Part shown: positions 19,378 to 29,263 of the stretch, one piece after another
Numbering within the stretch: position 1 is the first letter of the stretch
Layout of the letters: each line of letters begins with the position of its first letter
Source: an uncultured Spirochaetia bacterium
GTDB lineage: Bacteria > Spirochaetota > Spirochaetia > SZUA-6 > Bin103
Reading direction: 5' to 3'
DNA: 64,000 nucleotides
NCBI GenBank assembly: GCA_958296075.1
Contig: CATQHW010000002.1
Span: 1,364,001 to 1,428,000, forward strand
Program-made: the position numbers and the translations under genes
Notes under the pieces: generated by a model
What the model was told of the DNA's origin: nothing
Seen by the model: the letters and a program-made list of their open reading frames with translations, nothing else
Databases searched by the model: none

Positions 19378-21642
19378 TCAACGCGGCGCCGCGTAGATCG
19401 GCGAAGACCACGCCAGGTGACCGTCTTCCTGCACGACGCGCACGGAGATCGGGTCGTCGCGGTCGGACCGCAGCGGCACGCGCACCGCGGCGTCCAGGGA
19501 GCGCTCGGTCAGCTCATCCGGGAGCCGGGTGAAGCCGATCTCCATGCCGAGTCCGCCGGCGGGGACGATCCGTTCCTCGACGCCCAACGCATCCAGGTTC
19601 TGCTCGCAGGTCAGCGGCTTTGTGACGACCCGCGCCCGGCCGCCGTCACCCGCCAACCAGCAGTCGATCCCGGCCGAACCGCCGGTGGTAACCGATCGCC
19701 ATCTGACCGAGCCGTCCGCACCGAGCACGGGCTGCCGCTCCGGGTCGAAGAAGTTGAACGGACCGATCCGTTCAACGCGATTGCCGGACACCGCGAGCGT
19801 CCCGTCCCACGCCACCTGCCGGCCCCGGCCGCGCACCGCCGCTCCCGCCCAGCGGACGCGCAGGCGCCGTCCCAGCTCGGCCGCCACGTAGGGGCGCAGC
19901 GTCCGCACGGTCCGCGCGCCGTTGCATATCTCGACGCGGAGCAGCGGCGCCGTGCCGCGCACCGAAACCGACAGTTCCAGTTCGGCCGAGCCGGTGGCGA
20001 TGACGTCGCCCATGATCGCGCGCGTCACGGCCGTGCGTTCCACCGCGCCGGTGCGCGGGTCGTCGTCCAGCCGGACGCCGTCCACGGCTGCCCGTACCTC
20101 CAGATGGATGCGCGCGCCGGTGGTGCCGTAGTGATGGCGGCGGATCAGCGCGTCCCACAGCGCGGCGCGGGTCAGCTCGGGCGCCAGGATGCAGGTGAGC
20201 CCGCCGTAGGAGCCGAACTCGGAGGCGCCGGGGTAGCTCGCCCCCGGCCGGCCCTTGTGGCCGTCGCTGTTGCAGACGATGCCGGCGCGCTGCCCGCACG
20301 CCAGCGCATCGGCCAGCAGCCACTCGAACGTGCCCCAGGCGGAGTGAACCTCCACCGAGCGCTGCATCCGGTCGTGGAAGCGCACGTCCGAGTACCGCCC
20401 GCCGGCATGCGGAACGAGCAGCGCCGGCCGGCCGCGCAGCGCCGCGAACAGGTCGGTGACGTGGGAGCAGTCGGTCTCCCGGTCGGGGTCATCGACCAGG
20501 GCGTGGCTGCTGCGGTGTATCTGCTGCCCCTCGGTCAGGAACAGCACGTTGCGGTCGCCCCCCAGCGCGGTGTTTCCCGACCACTCGTAACCCGGAAAGG
20601 CCACGAACCGTCCCGGTTCATCGATCTCGCGGGTGAGCCGCTGCAGGCGTCCCCAGAACGCGCCGGTGATCTGGAAGTCATTGCCCTGATGGCCGGCGAA
20701 GTCGAGGCCGGCCAGGTCGCGGGCGAAGCGGAAGTATTCCTCCGCCGAGCCGGTGCCGATCGTCTCTGCCGACTGGCCGTGCAGGTCGCCCCAATAGCCG
20801 CGCCGCTCCGGGCGCTCCCGGACGACCATGGTGTTGGTGCGGAACGCGGCGCCCGCACCAGGCCGGTCGGGCTCGAAGGCGATCGACAGATCGCCGGGCG
20901 CGCCGGCCGACAGACCGTCGAGCCGCACGGAGCGCTGCCGGCCGCCGATCTCGATCGTATCCGGCAGTCCACGCACCGGCGCGCTGGGACGCAGGCGGAA
21001 CCGCACCGGACTGCCGGACGTGGGATTTCCCCAGCGGTCCTCCGCCTTCGCCAGCAGGCGGAACGGCGCTGCCGGCGTACCGTCCGCCGGCAGCAGCGCG
21101 CACCAGCGCACCGGCGGACCGGGGACGACGACGATCGCCCGCACGCCGCCGACCGGCTGGAAGCGGCAGGTGGCGATCGGGTCGGCCAGCACCCGGAAGG
21201 CGAAGGCGGTTTCGCAGAAGGTCTGCATGCGGATGCCGGGGCTCCCGCGCGAGCGGTCGCCGAAGCGCACCGCGATGCGGTCGCCTTCCCGCAGAAAGCC
21301 GTTCCGCACCCTGACCTGCACCGTTCTGCCCCAGGGCCGGACGTTGTCCTTCGGGTCGTAACGCAGGGCCAGCGCGGCGCCGTTGGACGCCCGCGCGCTC
21401 ACGTAGTGCGGCGCCGCCGCCTCGTCGAACTGCGGCGCGCCGAGGTCGGCGGCGTACCGCCAGCAGAGCTTGATGCTGCCGGTGTCGTCGACGCCGAAGT
21501 AGCCGGCGGTGTAGGTGAGGACGAAGTCCTGGTAGCTGCCCGCCTCGACCGCAGCCGGCAAGGTATGGGTGACCGATCCGGTCGAGCGCGGGGAGCGGTC
21601 CGGGTAGGTCACGATGCCCGATCCTGATCGGCCGGCGAGCAT
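19378..21642 (-). CDS. DUF3604 family protein (PHP-like metal site)
   Basis: A 754-residue protein. The central core carries the DUF3604 hallmark YWGDLHGQSAET followed by YFRFARDLAGLDFAGH, then PHAGG and CNSDGHKGRPG, which resemble the metal-binding His/Asp motifs of PHP phosphoesterases. Flanking N- and C-terminal parts look like beta-rich domains. The reaction is unknown. Hits of this family often sit beside sulfatases and other catabolic genes. No signal peptide is evident at the chosen start; a GTG at 21612 is an alternative. Confidence 0.8.
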   Translation of the reverse strand: MLAGRSGSGIVTYPDRSPRSTGSVTHTLPAAVEAGSYQDFVLTYTAGYFGVDDTGSIKLCWRYAADLGAPQFDEAAAPHYVSARASNGAALALRYDPKDNVRPWGRTVQVRVRNGFLREGDRIAVRFGDRSRGSPGIRMQTFCETAFAFRVLADPIATCRFQPVGGVRAIVVVPGPPVRWCALLPADGTPAAPFRLLAKAEDRWGNPTSGSPVRFRLRPSAPVRGLPDTIEIGGRQRSVRLDGLSAGAPGDLSIAFEPDRPGAGAAFRTNTMVVRERPERRGYWGDLHGQSAETIGTGSAEEYFRFARDLAGLDFAGHQGNDFQITGAFWGRLQRLTREIDEPGRFVAFPGYEWSGNTALGGDRNVLFLTEGQQIHRSSHALVDDPDRETDCSHVTDLFAALRGRPALLVPHAGGRYSDVRFHDRMQRSVEVHSAWGTFEWLLADALACGQRAGIVCNSDGHKGRPGASYPGASEFGSYGGLTCILAPELTRAALWDALIRRHHYGTTGARIHLEVRAAVDGVRLDDDPRTGAVERTAVTRAIMGDVIATGSAELELSVSVRGTAPLLRVEICNGARTVRTLRPYVAAELGRRLRVRWAGAAVRGRGRQVAWDGTLAVSGNRVERIGPFNFFDPERQPVLGADGSVRWRSVTTGGSAGIDCWLAGDGGRARVVTKPLTCEQNLDALGVEERIVPAGGLGMEIGFTRLPDELTERSLDAAVRVPLRSDRDDPISVRVVQEDGHLAWSSPIYAAPR

Positions 21643-21703
21643 GCCGGCAAGGACGGCGCCCGGTGGCTTGTGCGCGCGGGCTCCGGCGACCTACGCTGCC
21701 GGC

Positions 21704-22684
21704 ATGGCCGTCACCGAAACACCGCCGGCCGGCGTCGTTCGGCTGCCGTATCGCGTGATCGCCACGCCGGAGTTCCCCGGCTGCAAGCCGGTACACCTGC
21801 CACGCGCGGAGATCGACCGCTTCGAAGGCCGGCTGGAGTACTGGGACGCGGCTACGGAGACCGCCTGGATATGCGAGCCGGCCACGCCGTACCACGAGCG
21901 CCCTTCGCGCCTCCTGACGCGGTTGGCGGAACGGATCGCCGGCGTGCGCGGCTCGCCGATCGAATGCTACGGCTCGATGGACCTGCTGCTGCGCGACGAG
22001 CGGGGTGAGCCGCGGCGCATCATGCAGGCGGACGAGTCGGTCTACCTCTATCCGGCGCGCGCCGCGCTGCCGGGGGCGGCAGCCATGGTCGTCGGCCAGG
22101 ACGACTTCCCCGACGTGGTGCTGGAAGTCGACCACACGACCGACGCACGCCGCGGCAAGCTGCCGCTGTACGAGTCGTGGGGATTCCCGGAGGTGTGGGT
22201 CGACGTGCCGGACGCGCCGTCACCGAGCAGGCCCCGGAGTCGGCGGCCGGGGTTGGAGATACATCTGCTGGCACGCGGCCGCTACCGGACGTCATCGGCA
22301 AGCCGGGCGTTCCCGGGCTGGACCGCGGCCGAGGTCCACCTGGCGCTCAACGAGCCGGCGCCGTCGGTGCGGACCAGTGCGGTCTTGGAGCGGGTGGGAA
22401 CCGCGCTCGGCGCGCGCGATGGGACCGGACCGGACGACGACCCGCTGTTCCGGTCGCAGCGGCGTCAGGGTTTCGAACGTGGCCGGTCGGCAGGCAGGGC
22501 GGAAGGCGTGCAGCAAGGTCGAGCCGAGATCGTCCGCCAGATACTCCGCTCGCGAGGCATTGAGGTTGGCAAGGGCTTTCCCGCCGACGCGGCGGCGTTC
22601 GCCGCGGCGTCCGAGGCGCTGCTGCTGGAGGCGGCGCTGGCCTGCGCGAACGAGGCGGACTTCCTGGCCGCACTGCGCCGATGA
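21704..22684 (+). CDS. Uma2 family endonuclease-like protein
   Basis: A 326-residue protein whose N-terminal two-thirds fits the Uma2 PD-(D/E)XK-like family: LPRAEIDRFEGRLEYW, then VVLEVDHTTDARRGKLPLY, where Glu/Asp and Lys form the likely nuclease site, and SWGFPEVWVDV. The C-terminus is helical and basic (RGRSAGRAEGVQQGRAEIVR). Uma2 proteins are often multi-copy and their role is unclear. I chose the ATG at 21704. The stop overlaps the sixA-like gene (ATGA). Confidence 0.8.
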   Translation: MAVTETPPAGVVRLPYRVIATPEFPGCKPVHLPRAEIDRFEGRLEYWDAATETAWICEPATPYHERPSRLLTRLAERIAGVRGSPIECYGSMDLLLRDERGEPRRIMQADESVYLYPARAALPGAAAMVVGQDDFPDVVLEVDHTTDARRGKLPLYESWGFPEVWVDVPDAPSPSRPRSRRPGLEIHLLARGRYRTSSASRAFPGWTAAEVHLALNEPAPSVRTSAVLERVGTALGARDGTGPDDDPLFRSQRRQGFERGRSAGRAEGVQQGRAEIVRQILRSRGIEVGKGFPADAAAFAAASEALLLEAALACANEADFLAALRR

Positions 22685-23244
22685 GCGAGGACGGGTCGAT
22701 GAGCGAGGGCGGGCCGAGGCAAGGAAGGCCGGGACCGATGCGCATCTACCTCGTGCGCCACGGCGATGCCGAGCCGGCGGCCGCCGGAGCGGCCGACGCC
22801 GGGCGAAGGCTCACGGCCAAGGGACGGCGCCAGTCGGCGCGCGTCGGCGCCGCGTTGCGCGTGCTCGACGACGTCCCGGCGCTGGTCCTTACCAGCCCCC
22901 TGCCGCGCGCGCGGCAGACCGCCGAGCTCGCCGTCGTGGCGATGGCCGACAAGCGGCGCCGCCCGCCGATCCGGGTGCTCGACCGCCTGGCCCCCGGCGC
23001 ATACGCGGGCGACGTGCTCGACGCGATCCCGACCGGCACGCGGTCGGTGATGCTGGTGGGCCACCAGCCGGCGCTCGGGGCGCTGGTGGGGGCGCTGATC
23101 GGCGGGTTGCACGCGCCGCCGATCGATCTGTCGAAGGCCTCGCTGGCCTGCCTGGAGGCTCCCGGCGCGCCGCGGCCGGGCGCTGCGGCGCTGCAGTACC
23201 TCGTGCGCCGCAGCGTCATCGCAGCTATTGCCGGCAACGCGTGA
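22681..23244 (+). CDS. Histidine phosphatase (SixA-like phosphohistidine phosphatase)
   Basis: A 187-residue histidine-phosphatase superfamily member. The catalytic motif MRIYLVRHGDAEP starts at residue 20, and the second His is in VMLVGHQPALG. SixA removes phosphate from histidine phosphotransfer proteins; closely related proteins act on small molecules. Met20 may be the true start, since residues 1-19 are a Gly/Arg-rich extension, but the ATGA overlap with the Uma2 gene supports the upstream ATG. Confidence 0.85.
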   Translation: MSEDGSMSEGGPRQGRPGPMRIYLVRHGDAEPAAAGAADAGRRLTAKGRRQSARVGAALRVLDDVPALVLTSPLPRARQTAELAVVAMADKRRRPPIRVLDRLAPGAYAGDVLDAIPTGTRSVMLVGHQPALGALVGALIGGLHAPPIDLSKASLACLEAPGAPRPGAAALQYLVRRSVIAAIAGNA

Positions 23245-23255
23245 AGGATGCGGCC

Positions 23256-24098
23256 ATGACGCAGACGCGGCCGAGCGAGCAACAGAAGGCGTTCTTCGAC
23301 GCGTTCGGGTTTCTGCGGTTTCCCGGCCTGCTGGCGGACTGCATCGACGAGATCATCGATGAGTTCGAGGCGGTCTGGGCGCGGTACGGCGGGGGCCATC
23401 ACGGCCGGCCGCACGACGGCAGGCGGCGTTCCTGCCTGGTTCCCTTCATGGACCGGAGCGAGCGGTTGTCGGCCCTGCTCGACGATCCGCGCATCCACGA
23501 CATCGCCGCCGGTCTGCTGGGCGACGACTTCGTGTACGCCGGCAGCGATGGCAACTACTACGCCGGCGATACGCGCTGGCACTCGGACGGCTGGTACCCG
23601 AATCGACCGCCGTCGATCAAGATCGCGCTGTACCTGGACCCGGTGACGCGCGACACCGGAGCGCTGCGGGTGATACCGGGCAGTCACCGGCCCGGCGACG
23701 CCTACGCCGACGGCCTGCAGGAGCAGATCCGGGAGAGCGCGTCGCTGTGGGGGGTCGAGGGGCGCGACGTGCCGGCGTACGCGCTGGAGTCGCAGCCCGG
23801 CGACGTCGCCTGCTTCAACCACAACACGAAACACGCCGCCTTCGGCGGCAGCCCGCGCCGCCGCATGTTTACGATCAACTGCCATACGCGCTACCCGGAC
23901 GAGCGGCTGGATGAGTTGCGCGAGTACATCGGCCATTCCGCCCGCTTCTGGCTGGAGCGGGCGTACGGCGAAGCGATGGTGCGAACCGCCGGCCCGGAGC
24001 GCATGGTCCACCTGGAGCAGGTCCTGGCCAACGACGGGCACCTGGCCGAGCTGTCACGCCGCAAGCGCGCGGAGATGACCGAGCCTTCGCGCGGGTAG
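23256..24098 (+). CDS. Phytanoyl-CoA dioxygenase (PhyH) family protein, copy 1
   Basis: A 280-residue Fe(II)/2-oxoglutarate oxygenase. The iron triad is visible: His and Asp in RWHSDGWYPN, and the distal His in FNHNTKHAAFGG, with an Arg for 2-oxoglutarate shortly after. The double-stranded beta-helix core lies between. ATG at 23256 is twelve bases after the SixA-like stop; the frame is open far upstream only inside other genes. The substrate is unknown. Two further PhyH genes occur in this window (34492 and 44862). Confidence 0.88.
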   Translation: MTQTRPSEQQKAFFDAFGFLRFPGLLADCIDEIIDEFEAVWARYGGGHHGRPHDGRRRSCLVPFMDRSERLSALLDDPRIHDIAAGLLGDDFVYAGSDGNYYAGDTRWHSDGWYPNRPPSIKIALYLDPVTRDTGALRVIPGSHRPGDAYADGLQEQIRESASLWGVEGRDVPAYALESQPGDVACFNHNTKHAAFGGSPRRRMFTINCHTRYPDERLDELREYIGHSARFWLERAYGEAMVRTAGPERMVHLEQVLANDGHLAELSRRKRAEMTEPSRG

Positions 24099-24153
24099 CG
24101 CGCGGCCCGGGCGCCGATCCGGCCGGGTCCGGTCCGGCATGCCGCTGCCGTCC

Positions 24154-24915
24154 TCAACGGCGCCGCCAGGGTGTCTCGGCGCCCCACTCCGGGAGCGACG
24201 GTACGCCCGCGGCGCCGACGCGAAGCGAGCCGATGGCGCCGGACACCGTGACGCCGTCGCGTGACGAGACCGTGATGGTGCCGTCGACATCGGCGAACCG
24301 CTGCCGGCCGACCGCCGTACGCGCGCGGACGTCGCCGCGGCTGTCCTGGACGACGATGTCGCCTGCGTCCGCCGCCAGATGCAGGTCGCCGGCCACGCGG
24401 CGGACCACCAGATCGCCGGCCCCCGACACCAGCCGAACGTCGGCGGCCGAGTCCTGGACGACCACCATGCCGGCGGCCGACTCGACGAACACCGCCGCCG
24501 CGCCGTCCGGGCCGCCGAGCCCGGTCACCAGCACGTCACCGGTGGTGGTGCGGACGTAGACCTCGGCGTTGCGCGGCACGCCCACGGTCAGGCGCGGCCC
24601 CCAGGTGATCGAGTACCCGGAGATCGGGCGGTCGTTGAGTGCGAAGCCGATGCTCGCCCGGCCGCCATCCATCGCGATCTGCAACTCGAACCCGTTGCGG
24701 CGGTGCAACTTCCGGGATACGACGGCGCGCGCTGCGACGCCGGCGGTTTCGCCGCCGCCGACGTCCACGTCCAGGTAGCGGCCCTCGACCACGACCCGCC
24801 GGACCGGACCGGGATGCCGGACCGACTGCTCGACCCCTCCGCCTTCCAGGAAACCGGCGGCGAAGCCGAACTGCGCCGCGCAGGCCAGGACGGCGAGCAG
24901 CGCCGGCAATCGCAT
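24154..24915 (-). CDS. Exported DUF4097-like beta-repeat protein
   Basis: About 253 residues. ATG at 24915 opens a clear signal peptide (MRLPALLAVLACAAQFGFAA). The rest is a ladder of short beta-strand units (VRTTTGDVLVTGL, VESAAGMVVVQD, AADAGDIVVQDSRG) typical of DUF4097/adhesin-like right-handed beta structures. It should be exported, with no membrane anchor beyond the signal. The function is unknown. Confidence 0.7.
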   Translation of the reverse strand: MRLPALLAVLACAAQFGFAAGFLEGGGVEQSVRHPGPVRRVVVEGRYLDVDVGGGETAGVAARAVVSRKLHRRNGFELQIAMDGGRASIGFALNDRPISGYSITWGPRLTVGVPRNAEVYVRTTTGDVLVTGLGGPDGAAAVFVESAAGMVVVQDSAADVRLVSGAGDLVVRRVAGDLHLAADAGDIVVQDSRGDVRARTAVGRQRFADVDGTITVSSRDGVTVSGAIGSLRVGAAGVPSLPEWGAETPWRRR

Positions 24916-25013
24916 GCCGCGGATGGTAGCGCCGGCGAACGGCGGCAACCAGGCGCTCCGGGGATTCCGGTTTGACCGGCGCCGCCGTGCGGTGGTGTAA
25001 TCGGGCGTCGCCG

Positions 25014-26219
25014 ATGGCCGAACCAACCGCGCGCATCGCCCCCGGCGCTGCCGCCGATGCCCGCCGGGAGCGGCCGCGAGGCATCTTTCGCCGCCGGCGG
25101 CTGACCGAGGCCGAACAGCGGGAAGCGTACTTCACCGCGACGCAGTGGCGGCTCATCTGGCTGAAGTTCCGCTCGCACCGTTGGGCGATGGGGGGCCTGG
25201 GCGTCGTCTGCGTCTTCTATTTCATCGCCATGTTCAACGGCTTCTTCGCGATGAACGATCCGATCGAGCGCAACACCGATATCCAGCTTCAGCCGTGGGT
25301 GTTCAGCGGCAAGGACATCTCCTTCAGCCTGTTCGACGAGCAGCGCAACTTTCGTCCGGTGGTCTATCAGGTGACCAGCAAGCTCGACTTCGAGCTCTTC
25401 AAGCGGGTCTACGTGCGCGTAGAGGGGTCGGAGCGCCCGCTGCGGCTGTTCGTGCGCGGCCATCCGTACAAGCTGCTGTTCTTCATCGACGCCGACCTGC
25501 ACCTGCTCGGCACGGGCGACCCGGACGTGCGCTGGTTTCCGCTGGGCACCGACCAGAGCGGCCGCTGCCTGTACTCGCGGATGGTGCACGGCTCCATTCT
25601 CTCCCTGTCGATCGGCATCCTGTCGATCGTCATCACCTGGGTGCTCGGCATCCTGATCGGCGCCATCGCCGGCTACTTCGGCGGCGTCGTCGACAACGTC
25701 ACCAACCGCTTCATCGAGGTGCTGATGTCGGTCCCGTCCCTGCCGCTCTGGATCGCGCTGGCCGGCGCGCTGCCGCTGGAGTGGGGGATCGTGCAGGTCT
25801 ACTTCGCGATCACCGTGGTGTTGTCCATCCTGGGCTGGACCGGCCTGGCGCGCACCGTCCGCAGCAAGTTCCTGGCGCTCCGCGAGGAAGAGTACGTGCT
25901 GGCGGCCAAGCTGGACGGCGCGCCGATCCGCCGCCAGCTCTTCCGGCACATGCTGCCCGGCTTCGCCAGCCACTTGGTGGTCGATGCTTCCAACCGCATT
26001 CCGCAGATGATCCTTGGCGAGACGGCGCTCAGCTTTCTGGGAGTGGGGCTGCGGCCGCCGGCGGTCAGTTGGGGCGTGTTGCTGCAGGGTGCGCAGAACG
26101 TCGAGTCGGTCGCACTGCACCCGTGGCTGCTGCTGCCGGCGTTGCTGGTGATCATCACCGTCGTGGCGTTCCAGTTCATGGGGGACGGCCTGCGCGACGC
26201 CGTCGATCCGTACCGGTAG
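25014..26219 (+). CDS. Dipeptide/oligopeptide-type ABC transporter permease (DppC/OppC-like)
   Basis: A 401-residue inner-membrane permease. After one membrane segment (about 58-78) comes an unusually long extracytoplasmic stretch to about residue 195, then five more segments. The EAA loop is conserved (LREEEYVLAAKLDGAPIRRQ), as is LGETALSFLGVGL near the end. It forms an operon with the second permease 15 bases downstream and a binding protein. The ATG at 25014 is chosen over one at 24972. No ATPase gene of this class is present in the window. Confidence 0.9.
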   Translation: MAEPTARIAPGAAADARRERPRGIFRRRRLTEAEQREAYFTATQWRLIWLKFRSHRWAMGGLGVVCVFYFIAMFNGFFAMNDPIERNTDIQLQPWVFSGKDISFSLFDEQRNFRPVVYQVTSKLDFELFKRVYVRVEGSERPLRLFVRGHPYKLLFFIDADLHLLGTGDPDVRWFPLGTDQSGRCLYSRMVHGSILSLSIGILSIVITWVLGILIGAIAGYFGGVVDNVTNRFIEVLMSVPSLPLWIALAGALPLEWGIVQVYFAITVVLSILGWTGLARTVRSKFLALREEEYVLAAKLDGAPIRRQLFRHMLPGFASHLVVDASNRIPQMILGETALSFLGVGLRPPAVSWGVLLQGAQNVESVALHPWLLLPALLVIITVVAFQFMGDGLRDAVDPYR

Positions 26220-26234
26220 GGCGAGGGGCAGGCG

Positions 26235-27230
26235 ATGTTGGGCTACGTCATCCGCCGGGTGGCGATCATGATCCCCACGTTGATAATGATCTCGTTCCTC
26301 GCCTTCCTGGTGGTGGAGTTGCCGGAGGGCGACATGGCCAGCGCCTACGTGTCGCGGCTGGAGCGCATGGGTGAAGAGTTTCGCGGCGATGCCACCGAGA
26401 TGCTGGAGGGGCTGCGGCGGCGCTTTGGCTACGGCCAGCCGTTTCACGTCCGGTACCTGAAGTGGGCGCGCGACTTCCTGCGCGGAAGCTGGGGGCACTC
26501 GTTCTTCTGGGACCTGCCGGTGCGCGCCGTGATCCAGGACCGAATCCTGCTGACGGTGATGCTGACGTTCCTGACGGTGCTGATCGGCACGGCGGTGAGC
26601 TGGCCGGCAGGGGTGGGCGCCGCGATCCGGCAGTATTCGCTGTTCGACAACGTGTTCAGCTTCACCGCCTTCGTGATGATGGCGGTGCCCAACTTCCTGT
26701 TCGCGCTGGTATTGATGTACCTGTCCTACGAACTGATCGACTTCGTGCCGGGCGGCCTGTTCTCGCCCGACATGATCGACGAGCCCTGGGGCTGGGCCAA
26801 GTTCCTGGACTTTCTCAAGCACATCTGGATGCCGCTGGTGATCCTGGGTTTCGAGTCGATCGGCGGCGGGGTCCGCTCCATCCGCGCCAACGTGCTGGAC
26901 CAGCTTCGCCAGCCGTTCGTGACCACCGCGCGCGCCAAGGGCGTGCCGGAGACCCGGCTGCTGATCAAGTACCCGATCCGCATGGCGGCCAACCCGTGGG
27001 TCTCCAGCATCGGCTGGCTGCTGCCGACCCTGGTCAGCGGCGAGGTGCTGGTGGCCACGGTCCTGGGCCTCCCCACGATCGGTCCGCTGATGCTGGAGGG
27101 GGTGTTGAACCAGGACACGCAGGTGGCCGGCGCGATCGTCATGGTGCTGTCGACGCTGACGGTCATCGGCACGCTGATCTCCGACCTGCTGCTCGGCGTG
27201 CTCGACCCGCGCATACGGGTCGCCGACTAG
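26235..27230 (+). CDS. Dipeptide/oligopeptide-type ABC transporter permease (DppB/OppB-like)
   Basis: A 331-residue permease starting MLGYVIRRVAIMIPTLIMIS, the standard DppB N-terminal segment. The coupling helix TTARAKGVPETRLLIKYP and the late PLVISGEV-like stretch (LLPTLVSGEVLVATVLGLP) are visible, with six membrane segments. It follows the first permease and precedes the substrate-binding protein by 111 bases. Confidence 0.92.
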   Translation: MLGYVIRRVAIMIPTLIMISFLAFLVVELPEGDMASAYVSRLERMGEEFRGDATEMLEGLRRRFGYGQPFHVRYLKWARDFLRGSWGHSFFWDLPVRAVIQDRILLTVMLTFLTVLIGTAVSWPAGVGAAIRQYSLFDNVFSFTAFVMMAVPNFLFALVLMYLSYELIDFVPGGLFSPDMIDEPWGWAKFLDFLKHIWMPLVILGFESIGGGVRSIRANVLDQLRQPFVTTARAKGVPETRLLIKYPIRMAANPWVSSIGWLLPTLVSGEVLVATVLGLPTIGPLMLEGVLNQDTQVAGAIVMVLSTLTVIGTLISDLLLGVLDPRIRVAD

Positions 27231-27341
27231 CCCGGCGCCGCACTCGGGCCGGAGAGGGAGCGGGGAGAGGGGTTGCCACCGGGCCCCGATCCTGATTGAA
27301 TCGAGGTACTCACACCCGACCTGACGAGGAGGAGCGAAATC

Positions 27342-29225
27342 TTGCGAAGAGCCAAAACACTACTCGCGGCCGCGTCGCTGATCGCCATCGGCGGCACCGC
27401 CATCGGACAGCAATACCAGGAGGCGCCCTGGTTCACCGAGCTGGTCGCCCGCGGCGATCTGCCGCCGGTGGAGGAGCGGCTGCCGATCCAGCCGTACGTC
27501 TTCCTGAACGGTGGCGTCACGGGAATGGTCGAGGTCGGGCGCTACACCGACGCCTTTTCCACGGGAGACGCAGCGGACGTGCCCAACATCCAGGGACCGA
27601 CCGACTACACCATGCCGGTCTTCCCCGGCACCAAGGAGCCGTATGGGCTGCTGGACGTGGAGTCGAACGACGATCGCACGGTATGGACGTTCTACTTCCG
27701 TGAGGGGATGAAGTTCTCCGACGGCTCGCCGTTCACGGCGCACGACGTGCTGTTCTGGTGGTACGACCTGGAGCTCAACGATCTGTACCGGGAGGCGTCG
27801 GGCGCGGCGGCACCGCATCAGGGCATCCTGCCGGGATCGGTTGCCGAGGCGATCGATGACTACACCCTGCGCGTCACGCTGGAGGAGGCATCGCCCAACT
27901 ACGACCTGATCCTGACCGGCGACCGCGCCGAACGCCACTTCATGGCGCAGAACAAGGCGTATCTCAGTCAGTTCCACCCGACGTACACGGATGCCGACAC
28001 GCTGGCGGCGCGCGTTGCGGAGTCGCCGTTCGAAAACTGGCAACAGCTCCTGTTCTGGGCGCGCGACCGGGTGATAAATACCAATCCGGACGCCCCGCAG
28101 CTCTCGCCGTTCGTGGTTTCGGAGCCGCCGCCGGCCGATCCCGCGCAGTACGATGCCAACCCCTACTGGTGGGCGGTGGACGAGGCGAATCAGCAACTGC
28201 CGTATACCCGCGGCTTCCGCACGTTCCTGATCGGGGACTCCGAAGCGCGCAAGCTGCGCGCGCTGCAGGGACTGCACTGGTCGACCACCGTGCCGCTGGA
28301 CAGCCTGGAGCTTGCCAAGCGCGCGGCTGACGAAGGCAAGGTGCGGATGGAGGTGCTGCCGCGTCCGGGCGCCGCCTACAGCTCGAACCTGACCTTCTTC
28401 AACATGGACACCGACGACGAGTTCAAGCGCAACCTGTTCCGGGACATCCGCTTCCGTCAGGCATGGTCGCACTTCATTCCGCGGCAGAAGCTGAATGACG
28501 TGCTCTACGCCGGGCAGGCGGCCCACAAGGTGCAGGGCATCATCAAGCCGGAGCACCCGTGGTTCGTGACGGAAGCGCTCTCCACGCCGCTGCTGGTGCG
28601 CGACCTGGATATGGCCAACCGGCTCCTGGATGAGATCGGGCTGACCAACAAGGATGCGGACGGGTTCCGGCTGGGGCCGGACGGCAAGCCGATCAGCTTT
28701 CTCATCACCACTGAGCCGCACGCCGGCGAGTGGGAGATCGCGGCGCAGATGCTGGTCGAGGAGATGCCGGCGATCGGTCTCAAGGGCAACCATCGCGTGG
28801 TCGGCTGGGAGCAGTCGGGCGACTTCGCGCAGACCAACGAATGGGAGATATGGCAGCAGCAGAGCGCCGACGCCTGGGACAACCAGGTGCCGGACCGCTT
28901 GTCGAGCGCCGCGCCGTCCTCGAACTTCGGCCGGCCGTGGGCGAAGGGCTGGCAGGCGTGGCTGCGGACCGACGGCGCGGAGGGCGACGAGCCGCCGCAG
29001 CGCATCAAGGACAACCACGAAGTGTGGAAGCAGATCCAGCGCGCGGCCACCGACGAAGAGCTGGCCGAGGCGTACAAGGAATGGCAGCGGCGAGCGATCG
29101 CGGACGTCTGGTCGGTCGGCTGGACGGCGTTCGCGCCGCGCATCTTCCTGCTGAACCCCAAGCTCGGCAACTTCAACGGCCCGCTCAATCGGACGGTCAA
29201 GCCCGCGCTCTTCCTGAAGGAGTAG
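27342..29225 (+). CDS. ABC transporter substrate-binding protein, family 5 (peptide type)
   Basis: A 627-residue solute-binding protein. It starts at TTG 27342 behind a strong GAGGAGGAG site and has a Sec signal peptide (MRRAKTLLAAASLIAIGG) without a lipobox Cys. The family-5 signature region (FYFREGMKFSDGSPFTAHDV) is near residues 110-130. It delivers oligopeptides or similar compounds to the two permeases upstream. A perfect 12-bp hairpin follows the gene. Confidence 0.92.
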   Translation: MRRAKTLLAAASLIAIGGTAIGQQYQEAPWFTELVARGDLPPVEERLPIQPYVFLNGGVTGMVEVGRYTDAFSTGDAADVPNIQGPTDYTMPVFPGTKEPYGLLDVESNDDRTVWTFYFREGMKFSDGSPFTAHDVLFWWYDLELNDLYREASGAAAPHQGILPGSVAEAIDDYTLRVTLEEASPNYDLILTGDRAERHFMAQNKAYLSQFHPTYTDADTLAARVAESPFENWQQLLFWARDRVINTNPDAPQLSPFVVSEPPPADPAQYDANPYWWAVDEANQQLPYTRGFRTFLIGDSEARKLRALQGLHWSTTVPLDSLELAKRAADEGKVRMEVLPRPGAAYSSNLTFFNMDTDDEFKRNLFRDIRFRQAWSHFIPRQKLNDVLYAGQAAHKVQGIIKPEHPWFVTEALSTPLLVRDLDMANRLLDEIGLTNKDADGFRLGPDGKPISFLITTEPHAGEWEIAAQMLVEEMPAIGLKGNHRVVGWEQSGDFAQTNEWEIWQQQSADAWDNQVPDRLSSAAPSSNFGRPWAKGWQAWLRTDGAEGDEPPQRIKDNHEVWKQIQRAATDEELAEAYKEWQRRAIADVWSVGWTAFAPRIFLLNPKLGNFNGPLNRTVKPALFLKE

Positions 29226-29263
29226 CCGGGTTCGGCAGCCGATCGAGCTGCGCACGACTTGCA

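Noticed and set aside
19417..21627. A 736-codon plus-strand open frame antisense to the DUF3604 gene
   Set aside because: Composition is Arg/Ala/Gly/His-rich with no domain pattern; it is a high-GC shadow of the minus-strand gene, which has clear motifs.
24588..26822. A 744-codon minus-strand open frame over the ABC permeases
   Set aside because: Antisense shadow of two well-recognised permeases; low-complexity His/Gln/Arg composition.
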